Source: Streptomyces noursei (GTDB taxonomy: Bacteria; Actinomycetota; Actinomycetes; Streptomycetales; Streptomycetaceae). From it: a stretch of 58,592 nt of DNA. Below the pieces are notes generated by a model, which worked only from the letters and a program-made list of their open reading frames with translations, made no database searches and had not been told where the DNA came from. How positions within the stretch are numbered: position 1 is the first letter of the stretch; each line of letters begins with the position of its first letter. The stretch lies in contig NZ_LWBU01000110.1 in NCBI RefSeq assembly GCF_001646665.1, positions 103,368 through 161,959 of the forward strand, read 5' to 3'. A program made the translations under genes and the position numbers. Positions 45,756 through 55,068 of this stretch are shown piece by piece.

Positions 45756-46307
45756 ATGGACGAGAAGGAAACGCTCCGGGTGGGCGTGGCCGTCCGCAGG
45801 CGGCGCAGAGCCATGGCGCTCACCCTCGCCGCCGTGGCCGAGCGCAGTGGGTTGTCCGTGCCCTTCCTGAGCCAGATCGAGAACGAGCGCGCCCGGCCCA
45901 GCGAGCGCTCGCTCCAGCAGATCGCCGACGCCCTGGACACCACGACCGTGGCCCTGCTCGACGCCGCCGACCCGGCGCGCACCGTCGACGTCGTCCGCGC
46001 CACCGACGACCCCGGCCGCCCCGGGGCGCGGGCCCTGGTGCGCGGCCAGCACCAGATGCACGCCGAGGAGTTCACCGGCGAGCACGACGCCGGACGCGAG
46101 CTGGTGCTGCGCAACGACGCCATGCTGTACGTCGCCGACGGCACCGCCCAGGTGGAGGCCGAGGGCCGGGCGTACCGCCTGGAGAAGGGCGACACGCTCT
46201 ACCTCTCCGGCGGCGTCCGGCACCGGTGGCGGGCGGGCGACCCGGACACCCGGATCCTGGTCGTGGCGGTGGCCGAGCACATCGAGGCCGGCGGGACCGG
46301 CGCATGA
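45756..46307 (+). CDS. XRE-family regulator with C-terminal cupin domain
   Basis: A 183-residue regulator. Residues ~8-65 form the XRE helix-turn-helix (ALTLAAVAERSGLSVPFLSQ then ENERARPSERSLQQIADALD), and the cupin barrel is ~100-175 (RNDAMLYVADGTAQVEAEGR, GDTLYLSGGVRHRWRAGD) with a conserved His that may bind metal. Such proteins sense small molecules. ATG start with GGGAG ribosome binding site; a TAAGGT hexamer at 45724-45729 is a likely -10. Its stop codon overlaps the start of the metal receptor gene as ATGA, so the two are translationally coupled. Confidence 0.87.
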   Translation: MDEKETLRVGVAVRRRRRAMALTLAAVAERSGLSVPFLSQIENERARPSERSLQQIADALDTTTVALLDAADPARTVDVVRATDDPGRPGARALVRGQHQMHAEEFTGEHDAGRELVLRNDAMLYVADGTAQVEAEGRAYRLEKGDTLYLSGGVRHRWRAGDPDTRILVVAVAEHIEAGGTGA

Positions 46308-47047
46308 CACGGGCCGTGACGCGGGTCGTGTCGCTGGTCCCCTCCCTCACCGAGGCCGTCGCCGTCACCGCCCCCGGCCTGCTGGTCGGTGCCACGAACT
46401 GGTGCACCCACCCCGCCGGGCTCGACGTCACCCGTATCGGGGGCACCAAGAACCCGGACGTCGCCGCGATCGCCGCCCTCCGCCCCGACCTCGTCGTCGC
46501 CAACGAGGAGGAGAACCGGGCCGCCGACCTCGACGCCCTGCGCGCCGCCGGACTGGACGTCCTGGTCACCGAGATCCGCTCGCTGGACCAGGCGTTCACC
46601 GAGCTGGACCGGGTGCTGCGGGCCTGCCGCGTGCCCGGGCGCCCGCGCTGGCTGGACGAGGCGGAGGCCGCCTGGGCGGAGGTGCCGGAGGGCGGCGCCC
46701 ACCGCACGGCGATCGTCCCCGTCTGGCGCCGCCCCTGGATGGTGCTGGGCCGCGACACCTTCGCGGGCGACCTGCTGGCCCGCCTCGGCGTGGTGAACGC
46801 GTACGCGGACCATCCGGAGCGCTACCCGCGCGTCCCCCTCGACGAGCTCCGCTCCCGCGGCGCCGACCTCGTCGTGCTGCCGGACGAGCCGTACCGCTTC
46901 ACCGCCGACGACGGCCCCGAGGCCTTCGGCGGGCTGCCCGCGGCGCTCGTCGACGGGCGGTACCTCACCTGGTACGGACCGTCGCTCGTCCGGGCACCCG
47001 CGGCGCTGCGAGCAGCGCTCCGCCGGCCAGTCCGCGGGCGGTCCTGA
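46304..47047 (+). CDS. cytoplasmic helical-backbone metal receptor (BtuF/TroA-like)
   Basis: A 247-residue protein of the helical-backbone metal receptor superfamily, as in cobalamin-binding BtuF (RVVSLVPSLTEAVAVTAPGL, GATNWCTHPAGLD, GTKNPDVAAIAALRPDLVV, NEEENRAADLDALRAAGLDV). Unlike transport receptors it has no signal peptide, lipobox or adjacent permease, so it should stay in the cytoplasm. It is coupled to the XRE-cupin regulator by ATGA overlap, which suggests the pair act together in sensing a metal or corrinoid-like ligand. Its 3' end overlaps the convergent TDT transporter gene by 83 bases. Confidence 0.85.
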   Translation: MTRAVTRVVSLVPSLTEAVAVTAPGLLVGATNWCTHPAGLDVTRIGGTKNPDVAAIAALRPDLVVANEEENRAADLDALRAAGLDVLVTEIRSLDQAFTELDRVLRACRVPGRPRWLDEAEAAWAEVPEGGAHRTAIVPVWRRPWMVLGRDTFAGDLLARLGVVNAYADHPERYPRVPLDELRSRGADLVVLPDEPYRFTADDGPEAFGGLPAALVDGRYLTWYGPSLVRAPAALRAALRRPVRGRS

Positions 47048-48083
47048 CCGCGGCCGTCAGCCAGGCCGCCACCAGCAGCACGTACAACCCCACCGCCAGC
47101 CAGGACAGCGCGGCGAGCCCGGTGTGCCGCGCCAGCCCCTCCGCGCCCGTCACGCACGTCCCGACCGGGAACGTGAAGGCCCACCACGCCATCGTGAAGC
47201 CCATGCCCCGGCGCCGCGCCCGCAGCACCATCGCCCCGGCGAGCGCCAGCCACAGCAGGGCGAAGCCCATCACGGGCACGCCGTAGACGACGGCCAGCCC
47301 CGTGGCGTACGGCATGCCGGGCCCGGCCGCCGAGGCGAGGTTGCCGGCGGCCGTCGTGGACTGGCCCAGCGGTCCGAGCACCAGGAACAGCGTGGGCGTC
47401 AGGGCGAGGGGCAGCGGGTCGCCGGTCACCAGCCGCCCGAAGACCAGCGGCAGCACCACCAGGGTCGCGAGCAGGCTCAGGCCGAACATGCCGTAGCAGG
47501 CGACCAGCAGGGTCCGCTGCGCCTGGCCGGGCGGCAGGTGGGGGACCAGCAGGGGACCGAGCGCCGCCGAGACCATGGGCGACACGACGGGCAGCAGCCA
47601 CACCGGGGAGGCGGCGTCCACCTTGTGGTGCACCACCATCAGGTACGGGACCGCCACGGCGACCGCCAGGCCCGTCACCGTCCCGGCCAGGAAGAGCGCC
47701 GTGGCGAGGGCGACCGCCGGGGCCCGCCCCAGCCAGTCGCCGCCGAGGACGGCGGTGCCGCCGCCGACCGACACCAGAGCCATGGCCAGGCACCCGTAGA
47801 ACGGGGCCACGGCCGGGTCCAGGAGGTGGGCGCGGGCCTGGTCCGCGTGGTGCGTCCAGTGCAGGGCGCGCGCCACGAGCAGGACGAGCAGCATCAGCAG
47901 CGACAGGGCCCACACGGCGGTGCAGCCGGTGCGCAGACCGGGGATCCGGACGGGCAGCGCGGCGCCCGCGCCGGCCACGATCGAGGTGCCCATCACCGTC
48001 GCGTACCAGTTGGGTCCGAGGTGGCGGACGGCCGCCGCGCGGGGGACGCGGGGGAGGGGGAGCCGGTGCGCGAGGGTTGCCAT
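46965..48083 (-). CDS. TDT-family (TehA/SLAC1-like) transporter
   Basis: A 372-residue membrane protein with about ten helices. The TDT signature begins LGPNWYATVMGTSIVAGAGA, the conserved opening of the tellurite-resistance/dicarboxylate transporter family. Other landmarks are VHHKVDAASPVWLLPVVSPM, GPLGQSTTAAGNLASAAG and MGFTMAWWAFTFPVG. Family substrates include C4-dicarboxylates, tellurite and sulfite; the specificity here is unknown. ATG 48083 has GGTGGG upstream. It is divergent from a LysR regulator across 70 bases and overlaps the convergent metal-receptor gene by 83 bases. Confidence 0.88.
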   Translation of the reverse strand: MATLAHRLPLPRVPRAAAVRHLGPNWYATVMGTSIVAGAGAALPVRIPGLRTGCTAVWALSLLMLLVLLVARALHWTHHADQARAHLLDPAVAPFYGCLAMALVSVGGGTAVLGGDWLGRAPAVALATALFLAGTVTGLAVAVAVPYLMVVHHKVDAASPVWLLPVVSPMVSAALGPLLVPHLPPGQAQRTLLVACYGMFGLSLLATLVVLPLVFGRLVTGDPLPLALTPTLFLVLGPLGQSTTAAGNLASAAGPGMPYATGLAVVYGVPVMGFALLWLALAGAMVLRARRRGMGFTMAWWAFTFPVGTCVTGAEGLARHTGLAALSWLAVGLYVLLVAAWLTAAVRTARGLAGGALLAAPRVPGRATVRTR

Positions 48084-48139
48084 GCACCCACCGTGACCTG
48101 CGCGGATGTGATCCACCAGAGATCATGCCCCTATGACCC

Positions 48140-48156
48140 CATAAACTGAATTTATG
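48140..48156. promoter_or_regulatory. 17-bp palindrome overlapping the LysR start codon and -10
   Basis: CATAAA-CTGAA-TTTATG, perfect 6-bp arms. It contains the -10 hexamer TAAACT (48142-48147), which ends exactly six bases before the ATG at 48154, so the transcript is probably leaderless. Such overlap points to autorepression by the LysR protein. Confidence 0.6.
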
Positions 48157-49053
48157 AGCCTGTCGCATCGTGTGCCCGACCTCGGGGCCCTGGAACTGCT
48201 TCTCGCCGTCGCCCGGCACGGCAGCCTGGGCCGGGCCGCGCGCGAGGTGGGCATCACCCAGCCGGCCGCCAGCAGCCGCATCCGCTCCATGGAACGCCGT
48301 CTGGGGGTCGCCCTGGTGGACCGCTCGCCGCGCGGTTCCCGGCTCACCGCCGCGGGCGCGCTGGTCACCGACTGGGCGCGGCGGATCGTCGAGGCCGCGG
48401 AGGCGTTCGACGCGGGCGCCCAGGCGCTGCGCGACCGGCGCGACTCGCGGCTGCGGGTGGTGGCCTCGATGACCATCGCCGAGTACCTGCTGCCCGGCTG
48501 GCTGATCGCCCTGCGGGCGGAGCGGCCCGACACGGCCGTGTCGCTCCGGGCCGGCAACTCCACGGCCGTCGCGGCCGGTCTGCTGGCGGGCGAGGCGGAT
48601 CTGGGGTACGTCGAGGGCCTCGCCGTGCCGGAGGGCCTGGACGCGGCGGTCGTGGCCCACGACCGGCTCGTGGTGGTCGCGGCCCCCTCCCACCGGTGGG
48701 CCCGCCGCCGCGCCCCGCTGACCCCCGCCGAGCTGGCGGCGACCCCGCTGGTGCTGCGCGAGTACGGCTCGGGCACCCGCCAGGTCCTGGACGCGGCGCT
48801 CGCGGAGTACGGGGGACTGGCGGACCCGCTGCTGGAGCTGGCCTCCACGACGGCCGTGAAGGCGGCGGCGGTCACCGGCGCCGGTCCGGCGGTCCTCAGC
48901 GAGCTGGCCGTCACCGAGGAGCTGGCCTCCCGCCGGCTCGTCGAGGTCCCGGTGGAGGGCGTCCACCTGCACCGCGCCCTGCGCGCCGTCTGGCCGACCG
49001 GCCCACTGCCCACCGGCCCGGCCCGCGACCTGCTCTCACTGGCGCGGGGCTAG
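48154..49053 (+). CDS. LysR-family transcriptional regulator
   Basis: A 299-residue regulator. The N-terminal winged helix (~10-70: LGALELLLAVARHGSLGRAA, AASSRIRSMERRLGVALVDR) is followed by a LysR substrate-binding domain (RLRVVASMTIAEYLLPGWLI, LREYGSGTRQVLDAAL). It is divergent from the TDT transporter, the usual arrangement of a LysR gene and its target. There is no Shine-Dalgarno sequence; a palindrome and -10 hexamer overlap its start. Its stop codon TAG lies inside the left terminus of a 185-bp inverted-repeat element. Confidence 0.88.
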   Translation: MSLSHRVPDLGALELLLAVARHGSLGRAAREVGITQPAASSRIRSMERRLGVALVDRSPRGSRLTAAGALVTDWARRIVEAAEAFDAGAQALRDRRDSRLRVVASMTIAEYLLPGWLIALRAERPDTAVSLRAGNSTAVAAGLLAGEADLGYVEGLAVPEGLDAAVVAHDRLVVVAAPSHRWARRRAPLTPAELAATPLVLREYGSGTRQVLDAALAEYGGLADPLLELASTTAVKAAAVTGAGPAVLSELAVTEELASRRLVEVPVEGVHLHRALRAVWPTGPLPTGPARDLLSLARG

Positions 49054-49234
49054 GGAGTGTCCGCAAAGTATCGGCGTCCGCCCGGAGGGCGGGGGTCGCG
49101 GTGTCCGGTGCGTGCGATCGCAAGGCGGAGGAGGGAGCCATGGTGACCGACGACAACGCCGCTGGGGGTCCCCCCTCTGGGGGAGCGCGTGCAGGGCGCC
49201 GCGGGCCGGGCGAGACTTTGCGGACACGGCCTAG
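49050..49234. mobile_element. MITE-like element between convergent genes
   Basis: A 185-bp segment bounded by inverted termini CTAGGGAGTGTCCGCAAAGT and ACTTTGCGGACACGGCCTAG (13 contiguous pairs, 17 of 20 overall). The inside contains an inverted CTGGGGG/CCCCC motif typical of Streptomyces intergenic repeats and no gene; a short ATG frame at 49140 is not credible. The CTAG ends supply the stop codons of both flanking genes. The small size and lack of transposase fit a non-autonomous element or IS relic. Confidence 0.65.
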
Positions 49235-49941
49235 CCCCCGTCCGCGCATCGCGTCCGCGAAGCCGCCGCGACCAGCCCCTCCATCACCCGCAGGTCGGTG
49301 CCCATCTCCGGGTGCCACTGCACGCCCAGCGCCCAGTGCGCGCCCGCGTGCTCGACCGCCTCGACGGTGCCGTCCTCCGCGTGGGCGGACGGGGTCAGGC
49401 CGTCACCGAGCCGGTCGACGGCCTGGTGGTGGTAGGTCGGGACCGTCACCGCCTCGCCGGCCAGCGAGGCGAGGCGGGTCCCGGGCACCGGCTTCACGGT
49501 GTGGGAGCCGAAGACGCCGACCCCGCCGGTGTGCCCGTCCAGGTGCTGGACCAGCGTCCCGCCGAGGGCCACGTTGAGCAGCTGCATCCCGCGGCAGATG
49601 CCGAGCACCGGGGTGCCGGCCGCGAGCGCCGCGTCGATCAGCGCCAGCTCCCACGCGTCGCGCTCCTGTGCCGCCGGGCCGGTACGGGGGTCGCGGGCCG
49701 CCCCGTACCGGGCGGGGTCGACGTCCGCGCCGCCCGCGACGACGAGGCCGTCGAGACGCGCGACCACCTCCTCGGCGACCCCGGGCGCGTCCGGCGGGAG
49801 CATCGCGGCGATGCCGCCCGCCGCCTGGACGAGGCGGGGGTAGGTCTCGGGCAGCAGCGCCGCCCGCATCTCCCACACCCCCCAGGTCGCGGGGTCCAGG
49901 TACGTCGTGACGCCGATCAGCGGCTTGGCGGACACGGGCAT
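49231..49941 (-). CDS. class I glutamine amidotransferase (gamma-glutamyl hydrolase, PuuD-like)
   Basis: A 236-residue peptidase C26-type hydrolase. The catalytic nucleophile is Cys116 in LGICRGMQLLNVALGG, with His210 and Glu212 in VQWHPEM. The SHTVKPVPGT and PTYHHQAVDRLG motifs are those of gamma-glutamyl-GABA hydrolase (PuuD) type enzymes. In this gene cluster the natural role is release of glutamate from the gamma-glutamylated product made by the GlnA4-like ligase. ATG with GAGAGGAAC upstream. The stop codon lies in the MITE-like terminus. The permease gene ends seven bases upstream, so the two are cotranscribed. Confidence 0.87.
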   Translation of the reverse strand: MPVSAKPLIGVTTYLDPATWGVWEMRAALLPETYPRLVQAAGGIAAMLPPDAPGVAEEVVARLDGLVVAGGADVDPARYGAARDPRTGPAAQERDAWELALIDAALAAGTPVLGICRGMQLLNVALGGTLVQHLDGHTGGVGVFGSHTVKPVPGTRLASLAGEAVTVPTYHHQAVDRLGDGLTPSAHAEDGTVEAVEHAGAHWALGVQWHPEMGTDLRVMEGLVAAASRTRCADGG

Positions 49942-49948
49942 GTTCCTC

Positions 49949-51391
<1,443 letters not shown>

Positions 51392-51430
51392 GGCAACAGC
51401 GCTCCCGCGTCGGTGGTCGGGATCCAATGG

Positions 51431-51446
51431 AATGGACCCATACCTT
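51431..51446. promoter_or_regulatory. candidate regulator site upstream of the permease
   Basis: AATGGACCCATACCTT resembles the sequence in the regulator-glnA4 gap (52271-52291), sharing AATGG, ACCCA and TACCTT in order, but with different spacing. It is a possible target of the adjacent FadR-type regulator. Confidence 0.4.
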
Positions 51447-51500
51447 TGCGGTGGGCGGGCGGCAGCGCAAGACCCGTGCGTTACTTTCGGGTTACGCCGG

Positions 51501-52247
51501 TCAGGTGAGGAAGCCGCGCAGCAGCGCCGCCGTACCCGCGCAGTGCTCCCGCATCACCTCGCGCGCCGCGTCCGCGTCCCCCTCCAGGACGGCCTCCACC
51601 AGCGCGGTGTGCTGGTGCTGCGAGTGCTCCAGGTTGCGTACGAGCAGCGGGATGCAGTCCAGCAGGTCGTTGACCGACGCCCGGACCGCCGCGTACTGCG
51701 CCGTCAGCGTCGGCGAACCGGACAGCTCCGCCAGCGTCAGGTGCAGCAGCGTGTCCTGGCGCCGGTAGTCCTCCAGCGGTGCGTCGTGCGTCGCCCGCAG
51801 CGCCGTGCGCAGCCGCTCGGCCCCCGCCTCCGGCAGCCCGTGCGCCGCGCACAGGCCCGCGGCGCCGACCTCCAGGACCTCGCGGAAGCGCAGCGTGTCC
51901 TCCACGTCCACCGACGCGATGCGGCGCCGCAGCTCCGCCTCGCCCGAGTCGCCGGGCGCCCGGTCCCGGCGCAGCACGAACGTTCCGCCGTAGCGGCCGC
52001 GCCGGCTCTCGACGAGGCCCTGCTCCTGGAGGACCTTGAGGACCTCGCGGAGGGTGACCCGGCTGATCCCCATCCGCTCGGCCAGTTCGCGCTCGGCCGG
52101 CAGCCGCTCGCCGCCGGGCACCAGCCCGAGCCGTACCACCTGGAGGATCTGCTCCAGGGCCTCCTCGAAGCCGTTGCCCGCGCGCACCGGTCGGAGCACC
52201 GGGTCCAGCCGGTCCCCGGGCGCGCGGCCCGGGTTCTTCTTCGCCAC
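51501..52247 (-). CDS. GntR-family (FadR subgroup) regulator
   Basis: A 248-residue repressor. The N-terminal winged helix (~25-90: GFEEALEQILQVVRLGLVPG, RLPAERELAERMGISRVTLR, GLVESRRGRYGGTFVL) is followed by an FCD ligand-binding domain (~100-245: VEDTLRFREVLEVGAAGLCA, FHLTLAELSGSP-like LLHLTLAELSGSP) with the acidic/His metal-site residues. GTG 52247 is preferred for the GGAAGGGG upstream; a TTG at 52268 is an alternative. It is divergent from the GlnA4-like gene by 78 bases. It presumably controls the ligase operon and the permease. Confidence 0.87.
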   Translation of the reverse strand: MAKKNPGRAPGDRLDPVLRPVRAGNGFEEALEQILQVVRLGLVPGGERLPAERELAERMGISRVTLREVLKVLQEQGLVESRRGRYGGTFVLRRDRAPGDSGEAELRRRIASVDVEDTLRFREVLEVGAAGLCAAHGLPEAGAERLRTALRATHDAPLEDYRRQDTLLHLTLAELSGSPTLTAQYAAVRASVNDLLDCIPLLVRNLEHSQHQHTALVEAVLEGDADAAREVMREHCAGTAALLRGFLT

Positions 52248-52270
52248 CTCGCGGTTTCCCCTTCCCAAGC

Positions 52271-52291
52271 AATGGTCTCACCCAATACCTT
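52271..52291. promoter_or_regulatory. candidate operator in the regulator-glnA4 gap
   Basis: AATGGTCTCACCCAATACCTT contains TGGTCTCACC, near the FadR-subgroup half-site pattern TNGTnnnACNA, and part of it recurs before the permease gene. Confidence 0.45.
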
Positions 52292-52325
52292 ATGGCTCCC
52301 GGCTGACCGAAGGAGGAGCAATCCC

Positions 52326-53690
52326 GTGGCAGACCGCAAACCCCCGCTCGACGTCGAGGAACTGCGTGCCCTCGTCGCGAGCGGTGAGATCGACACAGTG
52401 GTCCTGGCCTTCCCCGATATGCAAGGGCGGCTCCAGGGCAAGCGGTTCGCCGCACCCTTCTTCCTCGACGAGGTGCTGGAGCACGGCACCGAGGGCTGCA
52501 ACTACCTCCTCGCCGTGGACGTGGAGCTCAACACCGTCGACGGCTACGACATGTCCTCCTGGGCCAAGGGCTACGGCGACTTCGCGATGCGCCCGGACCT
52601 GTCGACCCTGCGGCGCGTCCCCTGGAACGAGGGCACCGCGATGCTCGTCGCCGACCTCGCCTGGAACGACGGCTCACCCGTCGTCGCCGCGCCCCGCCAG
52701 GTCCTGCGCCGCCAGCTCGAACGGCTCGCCGCACACGGCTTCACCGCCCACGTCGGCACCGAACTCGAGTTCATCGTCTTCAAGGACACCTACGAACAGG
52801 CCTGGAACGCGGACTACCGCGACCTCACCCCGGCCAACCAGTACAACATCGACTACTCCATCCTGGGCACCGGACGCATCGAGCCGCTGCTGCGCCGCAT
52901 CCGCAACGACATGGCCGCCGCGGGGCTGACCGTCGAGTCCGCCAAGGGCGAGTGCAACCCCGGCCAGCACGAGATCGCGTTCAAGTACGACGAGGCCCTG
53001 GTCACCTGCGACCAGCACGCCATCTACAAGACCGGCGCCAAGGAGATCGCCTCCCAGGAGGGCGTCTCGCTCACCTTCATGGCGAAGTACAACGAGCGCG
53101 AGGGCAACTCCTGCCACATCCACCTCTCGCTCCAGGGCGCCGACGGCCGCAACGTCATGGCGGGCGACGGACCCGGAGGCATGTCGCAGGTCATGCGGCA
53201 CTTCCTCGCCGGACAGCTCGCCGCGCTGCGCGACTTCTCCCTCCTCTACGCGCCCAACATCAACTCCTACAAGCGCTTCCAGCCCGGCTCCTTCGCACCG
53301 ACCGCCGTCGCCTGGGGCCACGACAACCGCACCTGCTCGCTCCGGGTCGTCGGCCACGGCCGCTCCATGCGCTTCGAGAACCGGCTCCCCGGCGGCGACG
53401 TCAACCCGTACCTCGCCGTCGCGGGCCTCGTGGCGGCCGGACTGCACGGCATCGAGCAGGAGCTGGAACTCCCCGAGCCGTGCGACGGCAACGCCTACAC
53501 CGGCGACTACGCCCACGTGCCGACCACCCTGCGCGAGGCCGCCGACCTCTGGGAGAACAGCCCCCTCGCCAGGGCCGCCTTCGGCGACGAGGTCGTCGCC
53601 CACTACCGCAACATGGCGCGCGTCGAGCTGGAAGCGTTCGACGCCGCGGTGACCGACTGGGAGCTGCGCCGCTCCTTCGAACGCCTCTAG
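52326..53690 (+). CDS. glnA4: glutamine synthetase-like gamma-glutamyl ligase (GlnA4)
   Basis: A 454-residue glutamine synthetase family enzyme with the full catalytic set: VGTELEFIVF (metal ligands), ESAKGECNPGQHEIAFKYDE, FMAKYNEREGNSCHIHLSLQ and ENRLPGGDVNPYLAVAGLVA. It lacks the GlnA adenylylation-site tail. From memory, S. coelicolor GlnA4 (SCO1613) is a gamma-glutamylethanolamide synthetase rather than an ammonia-assimilating enzyme; the neighbouring genes fit the same reading. GTG start after AAGGAGGAG. It heads an operon with aldehyde dehydrogenase (8-base gap) and SDR genes. Substrate choice (ethanolamine or another monoamine) is inference. Confidence 0.87.
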   Translation: MADRKPPLDVEELRALVASGEIDTVVLAFPDMQGRLQGKRFAAPFFLDEVLEHGTEGCNYLLAVDVELNTVDGYDMSSWAKGYGDFAMRPDLSTLRRVPWNEGTAMLVADLAWNDGSPVVAAPRQVLRRQLERLAAHGFTAHVGTELEFIVFKDTYEQAWNADYRDLTPANQYNIDYSILGTGRIEPLLRRIRNDMAAAGLTVESAKGECNPGQHEIAFKYDEALVTCDQHAIYKTGAKEIASQEGVSLTFMAKYNEREGNSCHIHLSLQGADGRNVMAGDGPGGMSQVMRHFLAGQLAALRDFSLLYAPNINSYKRFQPGSFAPTAVAWGHDNRTCSLRVVGHGRSMRFENRLPGGDVNPYLAVAGLVAAGLHGIEQELELPEPCDGNAYTGDYAHVPTTLREAADLWENSPLARAAFGDEVVAHYRNMARVELEAFDAAVTDWELRRSFERL

Positions 53691-53698
53691 GGACCCAC

Positions 53699-55063
53699 GT
53701 GACCAGCGAACACCACGTACTGAACCCCGCCACCGAACAGGTCGTCGCGACCGTCCCCGCCGCCACCGCGGCCGACGTCGACGCGGCCGTCACCCGCGCC
53801 GCCGCCGCCCAGCGGGGGTGGGCGGCGGCGGCCCCCGCCGACCGCGCCCGCCTGCTGCGCCGCTTCGCCGCCGTCGTCGACGAGCACGTCGAGGAACTGG
53901 CCCGCCTGGAGGTCCGCGAGGCCGGCCACACCCTCGGCAACGCCCGCTGGGAGGCCGGCAACGTCCGCGACCTGCTCGACTACGCGGCCGGGGGAGTGGA
54001 GCGGCTCAACGGCCGGCAGATCCCCGTCCCCGGCGGGCTCGACGTCACCCTCCTCGAACCCCTCGGCGTCATCGGCGTGATCGCCCCCTGGAACTTCCCC
54101 ATGCCGATCGCCGCCTGGGGCACCGCCCCCGCCCTCGCGGCCGGCAACGCGGTCGTCCTCAAGCCCGCCGAGACCACCCCCCTCACCGCCCTCCGGCTCG
54201 CCGAACTGGCCCTGGAGGCGGGGCTCCCCGAACACCTCTTCCAGGTGCTCCCCGGAGCGGGCCCGGTCGCCGGCGACGCCCTCGTCGAGCACCCCGGCGT
54301 AGCCAAGATCGTCTTCACCGGTTCCACCCGCGTCGGCAAGCGCATCATGGCCAAGTGCGCCGACCGCGTGAAACGCGTGACCCTCGAACTCGGCGGCAAG
54401 AGCCCCAACATCGTCTTCGCCGACGCCGACATCGAGGCCGCGGCCGCCGCCACCCCCATGTCCTTCCTGGACAACGCCGGCCAGGACTGCTGCGCCCGCA
54501 CCCGTGTCCTCGTCCAGCGCGGCGTGTACGACCGCTTCCTGGAACTCCTCACCCCCGCCGTCGAGGAGATCGTCGTCGGCGACCCGTCCGACGAGCGGAC
54601 CCAGATGGGCCCGCTCATCTCCCGGACGCAGCTGGACCGGGTCCGGTCCTACGTCCCCGACGACGCGGCCGGCATCCGCGGCAAGGCCCCCGAGGGCCCC
54701 GGCTTCTGGTTCCCGCCCACCGTCCTCACCGGCCTCGCGCCCGACGCGCCCGCCGCCGTGGAGGAGGTCTTCGGGCCCGTCGCCGTCGTCCTCCCCTTCG
54801 ACGACGAGGCGGACGCCGTCCGGCTCGCCAACGCCACCGAGTACGGCCTGTCCGGCTCGATCTGGACCCGGGACGTCGGCCGGGCGCTGCGCGTCTCGGG
54901 CGCTGTCCGGGCCGGGAACCTCTCCGTCAACTCCCACTCCAGCGTCCGCTACTGGACCCCGTTCGGCGGCTACAAGCAGTCCGGCCTCGGCCGCGAGCTC
55001 GGCCCCGACGCCCTCACCGCCTTCACCGAAACCAAGAACGTCTTCATCAGCACGGAGGCCTGA
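53699..55063 (+). CDS. aldehyde dehydrogenase
   Basis: NAD(P)-dependent oxidation of an aldehyde to the acid. The 454-residue protein has the usual ALDH landmarks: PWNFPMPIAAWGTAPALAAG near residue 125, ELGGKSPNIVFADADIEAAA with the general-base Glu near 230, and catalytic Cys264 in NAGQDCCARTRV. GTG start with AGGGA, eight bases after glnA4. In this operon it would oxidise a gamma-glutamyl aldehyde to the gamma-glutamyl amino acid. The SDR gene follows after five bases. Confidence 0.9.
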   Translation: MTSEHHVLNPATEQVVATVPAATAADVDAAVTRAAAAQRGWAAAAPADRARLLRRFAAVVDEHVEELARLEVREAGHTLGNARWEAGNVRDLLDYAAGGVERLNGRQIPVPGGLDVTLLEPLGVIGVIAPWNFPMPIAAWGTAPALAAGNAVVLKPAETTPLTALRLAELALEAGLPEHLFQVLPGAGPVAGDALVEHPGVAKIVFTGSTRVGKRIMAKCADRVKRVTLELGGKSPNIVFADADIEAAAAATPMSFLDNAGQDCCARTRVLVQRGVYDRFLELLTPAVEEIVVGDPSDERTQMGPLISRTQLDRVRSYVPDDAAGIRGKAPEGPGFWFPPTVLTGLAPDAPAAVEEVFGPVAVVLPFDDEADAVRLANATEYGLSGSIWTRDVGRALRVSGAVRAGNLSVNSHSSVRYWTPFGGYKQSGLGRELGPDALTAFTETKNVFISTEA

Positions 55064-55068
55064 TCCGC

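Noticed and set aside
49140..49577. Short frame starting MVTDDNAAG inside the MITE-like element
   Set aside because: It runs into the antisense strand of the amidotransferase gene and becomes low-complexity; it is not a transposase remnant I can recognise.
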